Positions 24,479-36,347 of a DNA stretch of 64,000 nucleotides are shown here, one piece after another. The position numbers and the translations under genes were made by a program. Position 1 is the first letter of the stretch. Each line of letters begins with the position of its first letter. The stretch is taken from contig CM025853.1 of NCBI GenBank assembly GCA_003952965.2, forward strand, positions 35,310,253-35,374,252, in the 5' to 3' direction. The notes under the pieces were generated by a model. It was not told the DNA's origin. It saw only the letters and a list, made by a program, of their open reading frames with translations, and did not search any database. Source of the DNA: Morella rubra (Eukaryota; Streptophyta; Magnoliopsida; Fagales; Myricaceae).

Positions 24479-27400
24479 ATGGATAATATCACTTTGTATC
24501 ATACACCAGCCGTTGAACCTTTTGGGGGCAAAGGAGGTAAATGGCCTGCGCCATCTAAGCTTACGAGTCTGGTAGTAACCCTAACAAATGTTGTAGGGTT
24601 TCAGGTGCTGATTGCTGTGTCTCACTGTCTTGTATATATTGACGTACTTCAATTCCAACCATCGATTCAACATAAAGAGAAGAAGAATCGGAGTGTAGAC
24701 AGCAACACACCTTGCTGTCAAGGGTTCTCCGTGTTAGCAAGAGCTCTTGCCAATGATTTTGAAATAAACCCCGTCAAGAAGATTATATAACTTCGAAATA
24801 GTTTTATGTTGGGGTACATTAATGCAAGAAGAAGTAAATGCTGTTGTTGGATAAAGCTTCTTCTTAGGGGAAGAGAAATTGCCGGCACAACTTTGGAGCT
24901 TGCAACTGTCATTGTAATTGTTATGTTTCTGCTTTTTGCTCCGTGGGTTGTATCTCCCTTAAGGTCTCAGTGACCTCCAATTTTCCTTGCAATTAAGTGG
25001 GAGTTTTACTTCTGACCCCACGCGTGTAGAGACTGGAGTGCCTTTGGCCTTCAAACTTTATTCAGTGTATAATGATATCAACCATTTCATTTAGAGTCGG
25101 ATGTTATTGGTTATTAAACTTCTTTTTATTTCAGCTGGTTACTCTTTTGCTTGCAAATATATTCGCCTTCTTGCCCAGAAAAAAAAGAGAGTATTGGATG
25201 GATGGATGTTGCTGCTCTTGGCTTCCTACATGTGCTGGAATTTACTACGTTTGTGGATGACTAGACACAGAGGCATGTTGTACTTGCTTTCCACCCTTTT
25301 GCAGTAAGAGTCGAGGACAGGACCCATTATTATCACCCTCTCTCTCTCTGTCACTGGTGAATGGAAAAGAAAGAAAAGGAAGCTGAGAGCTTTCACTGAA
25401 CAGTTTTGGTTGGACTGGTGATGTGGCTTCAGTCTTGACTCAATGACTCCAAATTGTGAGGGTTGTCCTATCAGTCCAACTTATGCTTCTGCAGAAGCAT
25501 GTGAGATATTTTGTCGGGATTTAAAAGGATACAGATGTAAATAAATAGGGAATTCAAACGATATTGGTCTAGATATTTTGAATATGAAAATAGTTGCAGT
25601 TTGACACTTTTTGGCTCGCAGGGTTACTCTTTCCTAGAACATTTGCGTCGCTTCCTTCAATTGTGAACTGGTCTAACTGGGAACAACAACATGAAACTAT
25701 AAACTCCTGCCTCACCTTGATGTACAGAAATCCTTGGCATTCGAATGTTTGAATGGCCGTCAAGGCCCATGGTAATGGCCTACGGGAAAGCTCTTTTATT
25801 TTTGCAGCCACCAATAATTTCTGCTCTTTGCTTTCCACTGAGATGGGATAGTCCATTCTACTTCTGAAGGTGGGCTCCTTTTGGCCAACTTTTGCAGATT
25901 TCTTCCTCAGGTAATCGAATCTTCAATAATAGAATCTGTCTGTGAGCTTACTATTCTTTTTTTTTGGTCTGTGACCTTACTAATCTGTGCTAAGTTAGGC
26001 GGTCAAACAAGGCTATGTTTCTCTTGCCTCTTGGCGTGGTGGGAAAGTATCATTACCTTATGGAATGAACACTCATAATAAGGGTTTGGTCAATCCGACT
26101 GAAAGTACATTAGGCCCATTATACTGCTATTTGGGCCACAGAACCGAAAAATGTCTGACTGCATTTTTGCCCCAGTTGAGCCCATTACGTAACCTTCTGA
26201 ATCTGAAGAATGCTATGCAAATTTCTTACTGTTCTTTGATCACATATTTTGGAAAAGCAGCCATGCTCGTTCCTCCATAAGCTACTTGGAAGCAGTCACT
26301 GCCTCCGTGACTCGGACAATTTGGCACTTCAGATCATTCGGAACATCAAAAGGAAGTCATATAAGAAAAACGAGGAAAAATGTAGGTTTTGGAATTGTTT
26401 GATCATTCCCTTCCTATTCAAAAACCATGGGATATAGGGCCAGTGCGTGAATCACTCACGGGATTTTGTGGCCAGCCAGCGTGAATCACGTGCTCCAGTG
26501 AGTAGGTCTTCGGTTGCTTGCAACTTGCAAGTGGGACACACACAAAATAAGCATATTCACCAGAATCAAGACACTCAAACAAATGGATATAAAATGGTGG
26601 AAAATTTGGCAGCCGTCTCCATGTGGAAAACATGATAATTATTGGAAAACTAGCAAAAGGATGATGGTTCTAAAATTGCGAGTGCGTTCCTTCCCTCGAT
26701 ACGACACATTCCGAAAATAATACATTATACACCCACTTTCCGGATCCTATGCATGAATTTCTTTTTGCCTTTATTTATTACCACAATCCCATTTCGTTTC
26801 AACCAAATTAAGAAGATAGTCGAACAGCTCGGGAATAGAAGTCTTGGTGGGGTTCAGATGGGTTTGAAAGAAACCGTGCTTCATTGAAAATCTACTTGCA
26901 AGTACAACAACCGAAAGAAAAAAAAAAAAAAACCACTAAAAGTACGACTTCCTGTTTGGTTAGGTATATATGCGTTATAGTTACTTAGGCGCGAAAGAGA
27001 AAAAATGTAAAGAAAAGGAAAACGGCATTTGAGCCAGAGACAATAAAGGTATCCAGCTTTTCACCTATTTACTCCTATAAAAGGGAAGATTACCTTAAAA
27101 ACGGTATATTTCTGTCATAATCATTCTCAATTCTGCTGTAAGTTTGTTGTTTAGTTTTGGTCAGAGATACAGTAAAAGACTAAAAGAGCCATGTGCGAGA
27201 TTTCTACGCCCTCTGAATAGGACTCTTGGAGCAGCGACAACTAAGAGGCGGCTAGTCATCGTCACCTTCTCCAAATAACACCTTCTCTGAATGACACCTC
27301 CTCTGAATAACACCGCCCCCTCTCTCTCTAAACGACGTTAACGGGGACGAGTGAAAGGGAGAATTGTGGGGCGCCATTGAATAGGAACAAGTATTTGTCA

Positions 27401-27680
27401 AATTTCAAGGGTTTGACCGCAATGCCGGGACGCCCCAACCACAGATCAGGCCGACGTGACAGAGCCACATTGAATTTTTGCTTGGCCTCCCAATGGCTTC
27501 ACTTCTAGATCGTTGCCTTTTTCTTTCCTCATCTTTCATCTCTCTGCCTCTCGAGTCTCGGCGAATAATCTGCATACATATATACACACCAAGCAGGCTT
27601 TTATGTATTGATCTCATTCCTCACCGTCCCTCTAATTAGGCGAACGAAACCTTCAATATTTGTCACCACACCCAATTTCC
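24479..27680. other. 3' flank of PUB30-like gene and VQ-gene promoter region
   Basis: No supported coding sequence. A minus-strand ORF at 25569-25856 and others of 60-100 codons show no family features. A TATA-like CCTATAAAAGGG lies at about 27073-27084, some 600 bp upstream of the VQ gene start. Confidence 0.4.
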
Positions 27681-28196
27681 ATGACTATGAAAGCTTATTC
27701 TTCTTATTCTTCTTCTTCATCCTCCTCGACCACCAATAAGAATTCACTACTACACCACCCACCCAATTCCTCACTACTCCATACAGTTCGAAAGTCTGCA
27801 GCAAAACCGTGGAAGAAGCCCGTGGCCCCGCTGCCACCAACACCGTCTAGAGTATACAAGGTGGACCCCGTCAACTTCCGGGATCTTGTCCAGAAGCTCA
27901 CGGGTGCGACCGAGTTAGGCCAATCTCGGCGTCTTCGAAGCGCTGCTCCTCCCCCACTCAATGTCGCCGCGGAGCTCCACCCTTGCTCGACAGCAAAAAA
28001 ACCGTTGTCCGCTCTGTACCATCAGGACTTGATATCTGGAGCAGTATTGCAAATGAAACAGGAGAAAGCATCTGAGAGTAACGAGTCGCCCTTTTTTCTT
28101 GAGTTGAATCTGTCGCCGTCTTCGCATGGTTGGTTTTCATTCCCTCTTCTCAGTCCAGGAAGTCTTTCCAGTATGGAACAGAGCACAGTTCTCTAG
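27681..28196 (+). CDS. VQ-motif protein
   Basis: A single exon encodes 171 residues from MTMKAYSSYSS; the frame extends to a TTG at 27660 but the ATG at 27681 is the sensible start. The VQ core FRDLVQKLTG is at residues 66-75, preceded by PPTPSRVYKVDPVN. Family members bind WRKY factors and MAP kinases through this motif and modulate defence and growth genes in the nucleus. A serine run lies near the N-terminus, and an acidic/hydrophobic FFLELNLSP segment near the C-terminus resembles an EAR-type motif (LxLxL-like), which could recruit co-repressors; that is inference. VQ genes are commonly intronless, as here. Subgroup number cannot be assigned. Confidence 0.92.
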   Translation: MTMKAYSSYSSSSSSSTTNKNSLLHHPPNSSLLHTVRKSAAKPWKKPVAPLPPTPSRVYKVDPVNFRDLVQKLTGATELGQSRRLRSAAPPPLNVAAELHPCSTAKKPLSALYHQDLISGAVLQMKQEKASESNESPFFLELNLSPSSHGWFSFPLLSPGSLSSMEQSTVL

Positions 28197-28507
28197 CTGC
28201 CACTACCATACCCAAGAAAAAAAAATCTTGCTAGGCGTTTCTATAGCTTTTTGATCTCGTAGACCGTGTAGTGTCTACTATTATGTCCCTCTGCTTAACA
28301 ACAAAGCATGGTCTGGTTTCATTACTCCCTTCCCTTTCCTTTCCGCTTGAACTCAGTATGTTCGAAGTACAACTGAGTCCACTCTCTCTTTCTGTTATCA
28401 TGTGTATGTTTGATCTCGTAATCATTCACCTTAGTTTTATGGCATTTATTAAACAAGTTTCAACGCAGAAACGTTAAACTAGAGCTGCATTTTGATTTGA
28501 ATCGTCG

Positions 28508-28538
<31 letters not shown>

Positions 28539-30319
28539 GTGGAGAATGAACGTCCAATTTGGAAGCTTGGGAGAATTTTCCTCCTTTGGCCTATAACTTC
28601 GATTGACCATATATAGCAGGTGGTCAGCAAGTCCTGAAAATAGAAAAACTGGGTTGTTAATGCCTACGTCAGAATTTTTGCATATTAAAATCATGAATTA
28701 AGACCAGTCGAGCCGGGGTGCGATCGTCTCATGATCTGTTCTCAGGGGCAGTAGAGAAAGAGGGGACTTGAACACCCCCCCCCCCCCCTCTTTTCGAGAA
28801 GGATAGACAGATTTTTCCGTCGTGAATTATTTATTCGTCCTCCCTTTAAACCTTTAAGCTTGAGAATGATATATGGCATAAATTGAATTAATCTCTTAGT
28901 ATAGGTAGCATAAGCGGTTGCCTAAAGTCTCTAAAATTGGAAGTTTCAACTTACTATTTTACTTAATAGTAAACACCCGCTGAGGTCTTCTAGTTGGTTC
29001 GTAATATAGCATAAAGGGACACCATTTAGATCCAATTATGCTATATTAACTATCCACACTTGTGACTTCTTTCTAATGTGTGACAATCTTTTACCCTCTC
29101 ATGTATATTCAAAAGACCCCGGACATTCATGAGAAGGCAATCATAGAAGTCCACCGCGTAAAAGACAAAGCACAGTCCATGTAGAGGTATGATCTAAAGT
29201 CTAAACTCGAATGGGAGCTTATGGATGAACATCCCCATTGGAGCTCTAACTGGGCACCCTGATCCCAGAACAAGATGGCACATCTCATTGCTCAATGAGC
29301 TTCTACGACACTTGTTTGTGGTTTGCTTAATGTTAAATTACTACCACTCGAAATACCCAATGTGATGTAACAGACAATCCCTAACTTTTGGGAACCTTTT
29401 GATGATCTTGGGAAGAATAAAAGAACAGGATCTAACTCGAATTCCAAACTTCCACCCATTTCCCCTGCCCTGATGGACTCCTCCCTAGGTAATTAGGTGT
29501 ACCAACGGTGGAAGATGTCGGATAATTGAAATTTCCAGACTTTGGAATAGCATTCCACTCTCGCACCAATACAAGAGAAGAGCAGGAAGGGAAGGAACCT
29601 GAACTAAGCCCATCGGTAGTAAATATGACGTTGCTCTGTAGATACCTCGATTCCAACACTGGACTCTCAGTCAAGATCCAGGAACACGCAAACAGGAAGA
29701 GCTGGCTAGACCGTGGTTGGGATTATAAACCCCCTTAAAATAGTGTGGGTTTATACTACCTTATGTACTTTGGCCTAGAAAAAAAAACAGGAAGAGCTGG
29801 CGACGAGAATGCTACGATAAATGGTGGACGCAAGGGACTGCAGTTCGCGTGGGTTTGGCTTGATAACAAAAGCATATATATGCACATCACATTGCCAAAA
29901 GTGGGAACCCCCAATTTCCCAAAAGACTTCACGCCCCCTGAATTCTCTTATGTACTGGTCCAAGTACCACTTGCAGAAGTGATTTTAAGGAGGGGAGAAA
30001 TAGCAGGCCACATTTGATAAAAAACTCTTAAGGAAAGCATACGAAGTCATTCATTTATATACACTCAGATGATTATATCCCACCAGAGAGCAGATGTACA
30101 AAACTCTTTTATACGTCGAAAAAAGAGTTGATCAGGACATGAAGCCAGTAAAGGGACACTGTACGCAATTCAGCTCATCTCCTTAGGCTTTTGCACTTCT
30201 GTGGACTTCCACTGTTATATTATGGATGTATCTTCTTTAGGCTTTGTGCGTTTTCTTTCAATTAAAAGACCAAGCTTCTCTTGAGATGGATTGCATGTGG
30301 CAGAATTTTGAATCTGTTC
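28197..30319. other. Spacer with G and C homopolymers
   Basis: It holds a run of 29 G at 28511-28539 and a run of 14 C at 28775-28788. ORFs at 29432-29674 (minus) and 29745-30017 (plus) are not recognised and have no clear splice partners. No supported gene. Confidence 0.4.
28511..28539. repeat. Poly-G tract, 29 G
   Basis: A pure run of 29 guanines about 315 bp downstream of the VQ gene stop. Such length is rare and error-prone in sequencing, so the exact count is uncertain. Confidence 0.9.
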
Positions 30320-32418
30320 CTATTGGTCCCAGTAGTTCCTCAGCTGCGACATATGTAGGAGAAGCTCATCTCTGCCCAAACCAGTGACGCTGCTAGTCAT
30401 GATCCATGGGGGATGTTCCCGGTAGTTTTGTCTGATCAGCTGTTGAAAGTCTCTGATGTTCTCATCTGGCCTTTTTCCCTTGCTTGCCTTCATTTTGTCA
30501 CACTTTGTGAAAGCAAAAGTCATTGGTATCTGAAACGTACAGAAAATGGCAGAAATAGGATGTTAAGAACTGGATTTGTCATCATGGAATAACGAAGTGA
30601 TCAAGTGAACAACATCATAAATGTCCAAGATCAGAGAACAGCATACATTGTTCCGTCCAAGCCAATTGGCACAGTCCAGGTCAATCTTCTGAGGTGGAAC
30701 ACTTGCATCAACGAGAAGTAGGACAGCAACAAGAGTATCTCTGTTTAAAAAGTAGCCTTTCGTGAATGAAGACCAATCCATTTGAGCAGCGTCTGGGGCT
30801 TTCGCAAACCTGCAAACAAAGTCAACCACTCAGCATCAATTATACTGCAAATAGTCTGAGGTATGACAGTATTGACACCAAATATGAAATCAGAGGGGAT
30901 ACACAAGCTAACTACAAGTATGACCACAATAAGCTCTCTTCAGAGTAGCTTTCAACAATAAAATGAATTCTAGGAAGCTGAAAGAACGTCCAATACTGCA
31001 AAAAAAATATAACCTTCAATTATAGCAATTTATTGCTCACTAGAGTTCGTACAGTTCTAAAGATCACACTATAACTAGATGGCATTGGTCATCCAATCAC
31101 AGTCGTGACACTTAATTCTGTGGAAACTCATCCACCCAAAAACGAGATATCACTAACTGCATGAATGAGGTTTGGTGTTTCATTTCTATATCACTTTCGG
31201 ATATACTAACGCAGCTTCCAAGACAACGACTAACCAGGAAAGAACAAAAGAATGTGAGTTCATAACATCACACATTTATCCTCACTCACAAACTTGAACA
31301 TAGAGATATTGAAAGAAAAAAAAAGGAAAGAAAAACCATAGCAATATCCAAAAAGGCAAGATTTCGCAGATCAAATTATCATCTATTAAAAGACAACGAT
31401 CTAGCAGACTGCAGTCACAGAGAACTATGTATACTCAGTATCATAGGAGCAGACCAGCAGTCAAGAATCCAAGGAGCATACGAAATATGAACCCAACTCT
31501 CTGTAGGGAACACAACCCTGCAGACACGCTCTAATAGAAGGATCATAACCTTTTGCAGATGAGTCCAAACTTGTCAAGTCTGATATGCCATGAGAAAAAT
31601 GAAAATGGGCAAAGGCATCGTACTTGAAATGTTATAGTTTGATGTTTGACCTATCTATTATGCTTATATCCTACACTTTGGTCTACTGAACTTGGGCAAA
31701 GTAAATGGCTTGGTCTCTATATTTGAGCTAAAAGTTGGAACTTTGAACTTGCTGTGAAGCGGATAGCCGGGCTTACCCGTAACCAGGCAAATCCACGATA
31801 TACCAGCTCTTATTCACCAAGAAATGATTGATAAGCTGCGTCTTCCCTGCAGAAATCCCACAACCAATTATAAACAGTCAGACACCGAAAATGGATGCAA
31901 CTGTAAACTATCGCTCTTATTATACTAAGAAAAACATCAAAACCTGGCTTCTTAGATGTAAGAGCAACTTCCTTCTTGCGAACGAGGGCATTGATAAGGG
32001 AAGACTTGCCCACGTTAGAGCGACCAAGAATCGCGAACTCGGGCCGGTCGTCTTTGGGGCAATCCTTTGCCCTCCCACTGCTCTTCACGAACTCCACTTC
32101 CTTAATCCGGGAGTCACCCGCGTAGGGGCCAACCACGATGTTGGAGCCGGGCAGGACCATGTCCTCGGTGACTTCGTCCGGGTCGACTCCAGGCGGCACA
32201 AACAGGACGGTCCGAACGAACCGGGCGGCATCAGACATGGGAGGTCTTTGCGAAGTCTTTGATGAAGCTGAGGTCGCATGCCGGGTTGGGCTCCGGCGGC
32301 GGGTCGAGTAGGAGAGGCGGGTCGGAAAAGTGCGGGTGAAAGGTGTGGGTTTAGGCAGAAGCGGTAGCTGAGGAGATGATGAAAGAGAGGCCAACAGGCG
32401 GTTTCTCAGTACTAACAT
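30320..32418 (-). CDS. EngB/YihA-type GTP-binding protein, probably organellar, 4 exons
   Basis: Exons 31944-32418, 31777-31846, 30647-30809 and 30320-30529 join in frame to 305 residues. The start [15 protein letters not shown] begins a Ser/Arg/Thr-rich, acid-poor leader of about 60 residues, like a chloroplast or mitochondrial transit peptide. The GTPase motifs are all present: G1 GRSNVGKS at 132-139, G3 DLPGYG at 177-182, G4 TKCDK at 244-248 and G5 SSVTGLG at 282-288. EngB GTPases act in assembly of the large ribosomal subunit in bacteria, so a role in organelle ribosome assembly is likely. Arabidopsis has an embryo-essential relative. The frame opens further upstream to a GTG at 32481, but the ATG at 32416-32418 fits a transit peptide. 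It is divergent from the BSD gene, 618 bp away. Confidence 0.92.
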
Positions 32419-33036
32419 TCTCTGTTCGGCTTTGGATCTTACTGCTGCAAAGTTCCACCTCCACTCCGAGTACCTCGGCACAGCACCAGAAAAAATGCAG
32501 AAACTGGTTCAGGTTTTTGCAGATTTGATGGGTTTCGGTGGTCATAGGTTTTTACGTCGCCACTCTTTCAGGTTTTTACTTCTGATCTTTCGACGTATCA
32601 AAAGTTGGGGAAATAGATATGGCCGCACGTGGGCAACTGCGAAGGCGACAATGTTGTTATGACAGGGCGATCTGGTAACGAAAACTGTTGCTTAAAGATT
32701 GTGTTTTTTTTTTTTGGTAACTGTTAATTAGCTTGAAGAAATAAATTTGATAGCGCCTGTTGCTGGTTCTTAACTTTTTCATTTTTCTTTTACCAGGTAT
32801 TTGTTAGGTCGACATAAGGAACGTCGAGGAGACATGTCGTTTTAAGAGGATGTTTTGGTAACGTTTAAGAGTTTTGGTAATTACTGTCTTTTTGTGTATT
32901 ATGCAAGCCAAGGAAGTTGTATTGGCATTTAGAAAAAAAAAAAGAAGTTGTATTGGCAGTTCAGTAAACGGTGTCGTGTCGGCAACCCTTTATCCCTCGC
33001 AATCGTCTCGATACGGAGCAGACTGTGTACCAAACA
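32419..33036. promoter_or_regulatory. Shared divergent promoter region of EngB and BSD genes
   Basis: The two start codons face away from each other with 618 bp between. The region must contain both promoters and both 5' leaders. No strong TATA box is seen for either gene, which fits housekeeping-type promoters. Confidence 0.55.
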
Positions 33037-35496
33037 ATGTCGTGGCTGGTCAGGTCAATCGCGAACTCGCTCAAACTCGACGACGACGAAGATAGCAATC
33101 CCAGTGCCAATGCCACAGATCCAAAATCCCCCCCGAAACCGAATTCAGATTCGCCATCATCATCTCCAACTCCATCGCCGCATGGCGTCAAAGATGATCT
33201 CTCGGAGCTCACCAAAACCGTAACCCGCCAACTCTGGGGCGTCGCCTCCTTCCTCGCCCCTCCTCCTTCTTCTCCCCAGCTTTCAGATCTCCCGGATACC
33301 AGGCAGCAATCCGATGACAAAGCCGAAGAGGACATAATTTCGGGAATGCGCAGCGATTTCGCGGAGATCAGCGGGAGATTTAAGACCGGGATCTCAAGGC
33401 TGTCCAGCAACAAAACGGTTTCTGAGATCACCAAAATCGCTTCGAATTTTCTCCAGCTTGGATCGGAGGAGGCCGCCGATGCTGTGGGTGTGACCGAAGA
33501 AGTGCTGGCCTTTGCGAGGAACATCGCGTTGCATCCAGAAACTTGGTTGGATTTCCCACTCCCCGAAGAGGAGGATTCTGATGGTAAATTTTTTGAGTGT
33601 CTACTTTTTTATTTATCTAGATTTCAGGCGACGGGTTAATGCCCTTGGATCTGATTAATAATGCTTTAAGCTAATTAAGTCAAACATTACATTGAGTTTC
33701 GGCCTGTAATTTTCGCCTTTTTGTTACGTTTTCTGAGTATTAGAATAAACCCTAATTTCTGTAATTGTGCGAAGTGAGTTTTGAGCTTGATTTCAAGTGT
33801 GTAAAGCTCGGTAACGCTTGTGATTTTAGTGTATGAGTTCTAAAATTAGAAAGTCATGAAAGGATCTGATTCGACTTCCCAAATTTGGCCTTTGATGCCA
33901 AAAATTCAACATTCTAGATATTTTGACGGCATACAAGTAGGATAATGTGTTATCTGGAAATTTATGAAATTGTGATGATTTCCTTTGTCCAGAATTTGAG
34001 ATGTCTGATGCCCAACAAGAACACGCTCTGGCTATTGAACATCTTGCGCCAAGCTTAGCTGCTCTCAGGATTGAACTTTGCCCAGGATATATGAGCGAGG
34101 CTTGCTTCTGGAAGATTTACTTCGTACTGTTGCATCCAAGACTCAGTAAACATGATGCGGAACTTTTATCAACACCCAAAGTAAGGCCTCAAGCGGTAGC
34201 ACAAGGAGCATTTGAGATTTTCTTATGCAACGTGACAAAATACTAGTAGTGGTATGGTATATATATGAGAAAATTTGCGCGTGAAGAGTTCAATGACTCT
34301 TACCTGAGGTTCTAGAAGATATAACAAAGGACCAAGACATTGTGACTATGTTAGGGGGGCTTATGTAACTTTACCATTAATGGTGAGTGAGTCAAGGTGC
34401 CAAACTTAATTAGGTATGGATGAAACTCACAAGAAAAGGGAAAATGCCTGCAATATTGCTTGTTGTGTAAGGGAAAAAGCATTTGGAGGTTGTTAGCTTT
34501 TCTGAGCTAGTTAGTTATTTAAGTGACCGTCTGATTAGGTCAAAGCTTATGTGAAAGAATGGTTGCTTTCCTTTGATGTTAGATAAACTAGTAATTTGGG
34601 GGTTACTTGCTTTCTTACACATAATAGGTTTTTGAATTGGTTAACGTTCTATTGGGGTATGGGATGTAGGAAGTGGTTTTAGCTCTAAGGTTGGCAAGTT
34701 TGGCCTTCATCTTGTTTTTGCTATTTGTACATTTGTAAAATGTTTTGTTACTTTTGTTTTGAGCAATTACGTTGCTATACTGTCTTACTAGCAATTGATG
34801 TTAATTTTGCAGATAGTGGAAGCAAGAATGCTGCTGACACAAGAGTTGCAAAGCCGACATAAGGCAAAGCAAGAACCAGAATATTCTGGAAGAGGCATGG
34901 ACTCTGCTGACGTAGCACATGAAGAGCATCTCTCCGTGCCTTCTAGTGCAATGAAATCAGTACCTCTCACAATATCAGCTGTTGAAGCTCCACCTTCCTT
35001 CGTGACACCAGACATTGAGATGGAGAAGCATCCAATCCAAAGTACTGAACTCCAAATTGTTGACAAGCCTGTTATAGTGGAAGGATCTGTGGATCGAACA
35101 GGAAATCCACCTGCACTACCTGGTTCCTTCTCTAGGGTCTTAGATGAGAAGTTTGAGGATGATGCTGATGATTGGTTGAAAGAGGAAAGTTCAGAAATGG
35201 TTGGTGTAAGTGGAACTAACTTTCCTCTAGGCAATGATGAGGATGTATCATTTAGTGATCTTGAGGAGGATGATGGAGATGTGCCCATAGATTACAAGAA
35301 GGGCACATCTGGTTCTGATTCTTCAGCAAAAGACTCACGGGACTGGGTTCAGTTGAGCAGAAGCTCTGATGACTCAGTTAAGGATATCAACTCTGTCAAC
35401 TTAAAACATGTTGGACCTGAGCAGGTAACAGGTCATAACACAGAGACAAAGGAATCTAATGACTGGCTTAACGTCGATGATATTGATGGCATTTGA
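33037..35496 (+). CDS. BSD-domain protein, 3 exons
   Basis: Exons 33037-33583, 33993-34180 and 34813-35496 join in frame to 472 residues. The start MSWLVRSIANSLKLDDDED is typical of plant BSD proteins. Residues about 20-60 are Pro/Ser-rich, and about 55-175 include a predicted helical segment (DLSELTKTVTRQLWGVASFL, ISGRFKTGISRLSSNKTV). The BSD domain lies at about 194-243 with its signature Phe-Trp at 221-222 (EACFWKIYFVLLHPRLSKHD). The C-terminal half is acidic and low in order, ending DWLNVDDIDGI. BSD domains were named from TFIIH p62, synapse-associated and DOS2-like proteins. The function of this plant subgroup is unknown to me. An alternative stop in intron 1 at 33637 exists only if that intron is retained. 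Confidence 0.92.
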
Positions 35497-36347
35497 CAGT
35501 GCCATGAAAGAAGCATTGCACAGTATATGCTCTTCACTTTGGATACTGTAAGTCTGTACATAAAGCCCAATCTAAACTGGAAGGTTGTGTCTTCTAGATG
35601 TAATTTTATGTGTCTTAAACTGTGGCCCTCCCATAAATTATGTTAATTATTTGAATTCAATGCTTGTTATTGAGGTACAAGAATTTCGGTTGGAACCATT
35701 GATGGGATCAATAATTATTGTTATTCATTGGAGAAGGTAGATTTTCAGGGGAAAATCACTCAAGAACCAACAGGGGATGTAATCAGGAATGTTTACTCCA
35801 ATGTACCACCTACACACGTTTTTGTTTATGGTTAGATTTTTAGCTTAACCAACCGCCGTGTTGCTTTGATCTATCTATTTTTTTTTTTTTGGGGGGGGGG
35901 GGGGGGTTTGAGTTTGCTTTGATCTATCTCATCTAAATGGATTGCGCAGTTTTCAAAGTATATCTATGTATATGATCCACTCACGCGAATTTGAGTAACT
36001 TTATCTCTTTCTATTTCTTTAAGTTTTTGTGATAAGTGGTAATTTCACAGTTCACATGTAAAATCTAATACTAGGACTCCTTAATGTATTTGCATGTTCA
36101 ATTATTTGCTTCCTGTCCACTAATCTTGCAAATTAATCTTTTAACTCCAAAGTGTTGGTCATGGAACAAAGACCGTCGAGTTCGGCGCTGTGCAACAAAG
36201 AAACTGGCGAATCCTATTTGCGTGGCTGTGTAAAGTGCTATCAAGAAGAGCCATGTAAATTTAATTACAGTTGACATTTGTTGGAGAAACTAGACTTCTG
36301 ACACAACCTTATTTACAGACGTGTGAAGTCAGTCCCTGGTTGTGAAA
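35497..36347. other. 3' spacer between convergent BSD and ACR genes
   Basis: Contains both 3' flanks. A T-run plus 16-G tract at about 35878-35906 is flanked by a 16-bp direct repeat (see findings). No gene. Confidence 0.5.
35861..35929. repeat. Poly-T/poly-G block between 16-bp direct repeats
   Basis: TTGCTTTGATCTATCT occurs exactly at 35861-35876 and 35914-35929. Between the copies are a T-run, 16 G (35891-35906) and TTTGAGT. The direct repeats look like a target-site or replication-slippage duplication around an inserted block. Confidence 0.75.

Noticed and set aside
25569-25856. 95-codon minus-strand ORF downstream of the U-box gene
   Set aside because: No family features; lies in the 3' spacer.
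29432-30017. Opposed ORFs of 80 and 90 codons (phrases such as IPKSGNFNYP and LPKVGTPNFP)
   Set aside because: I considered a RIN4/NOI-type gene because of PKxGN-like phrases, but the NOI core is absent and exons do not join in frame.
32961-33524. 187-codon minus-strand ORF
   Set aside because: Antisense shadow of BSD-gene exon 1, which has clear domain support.
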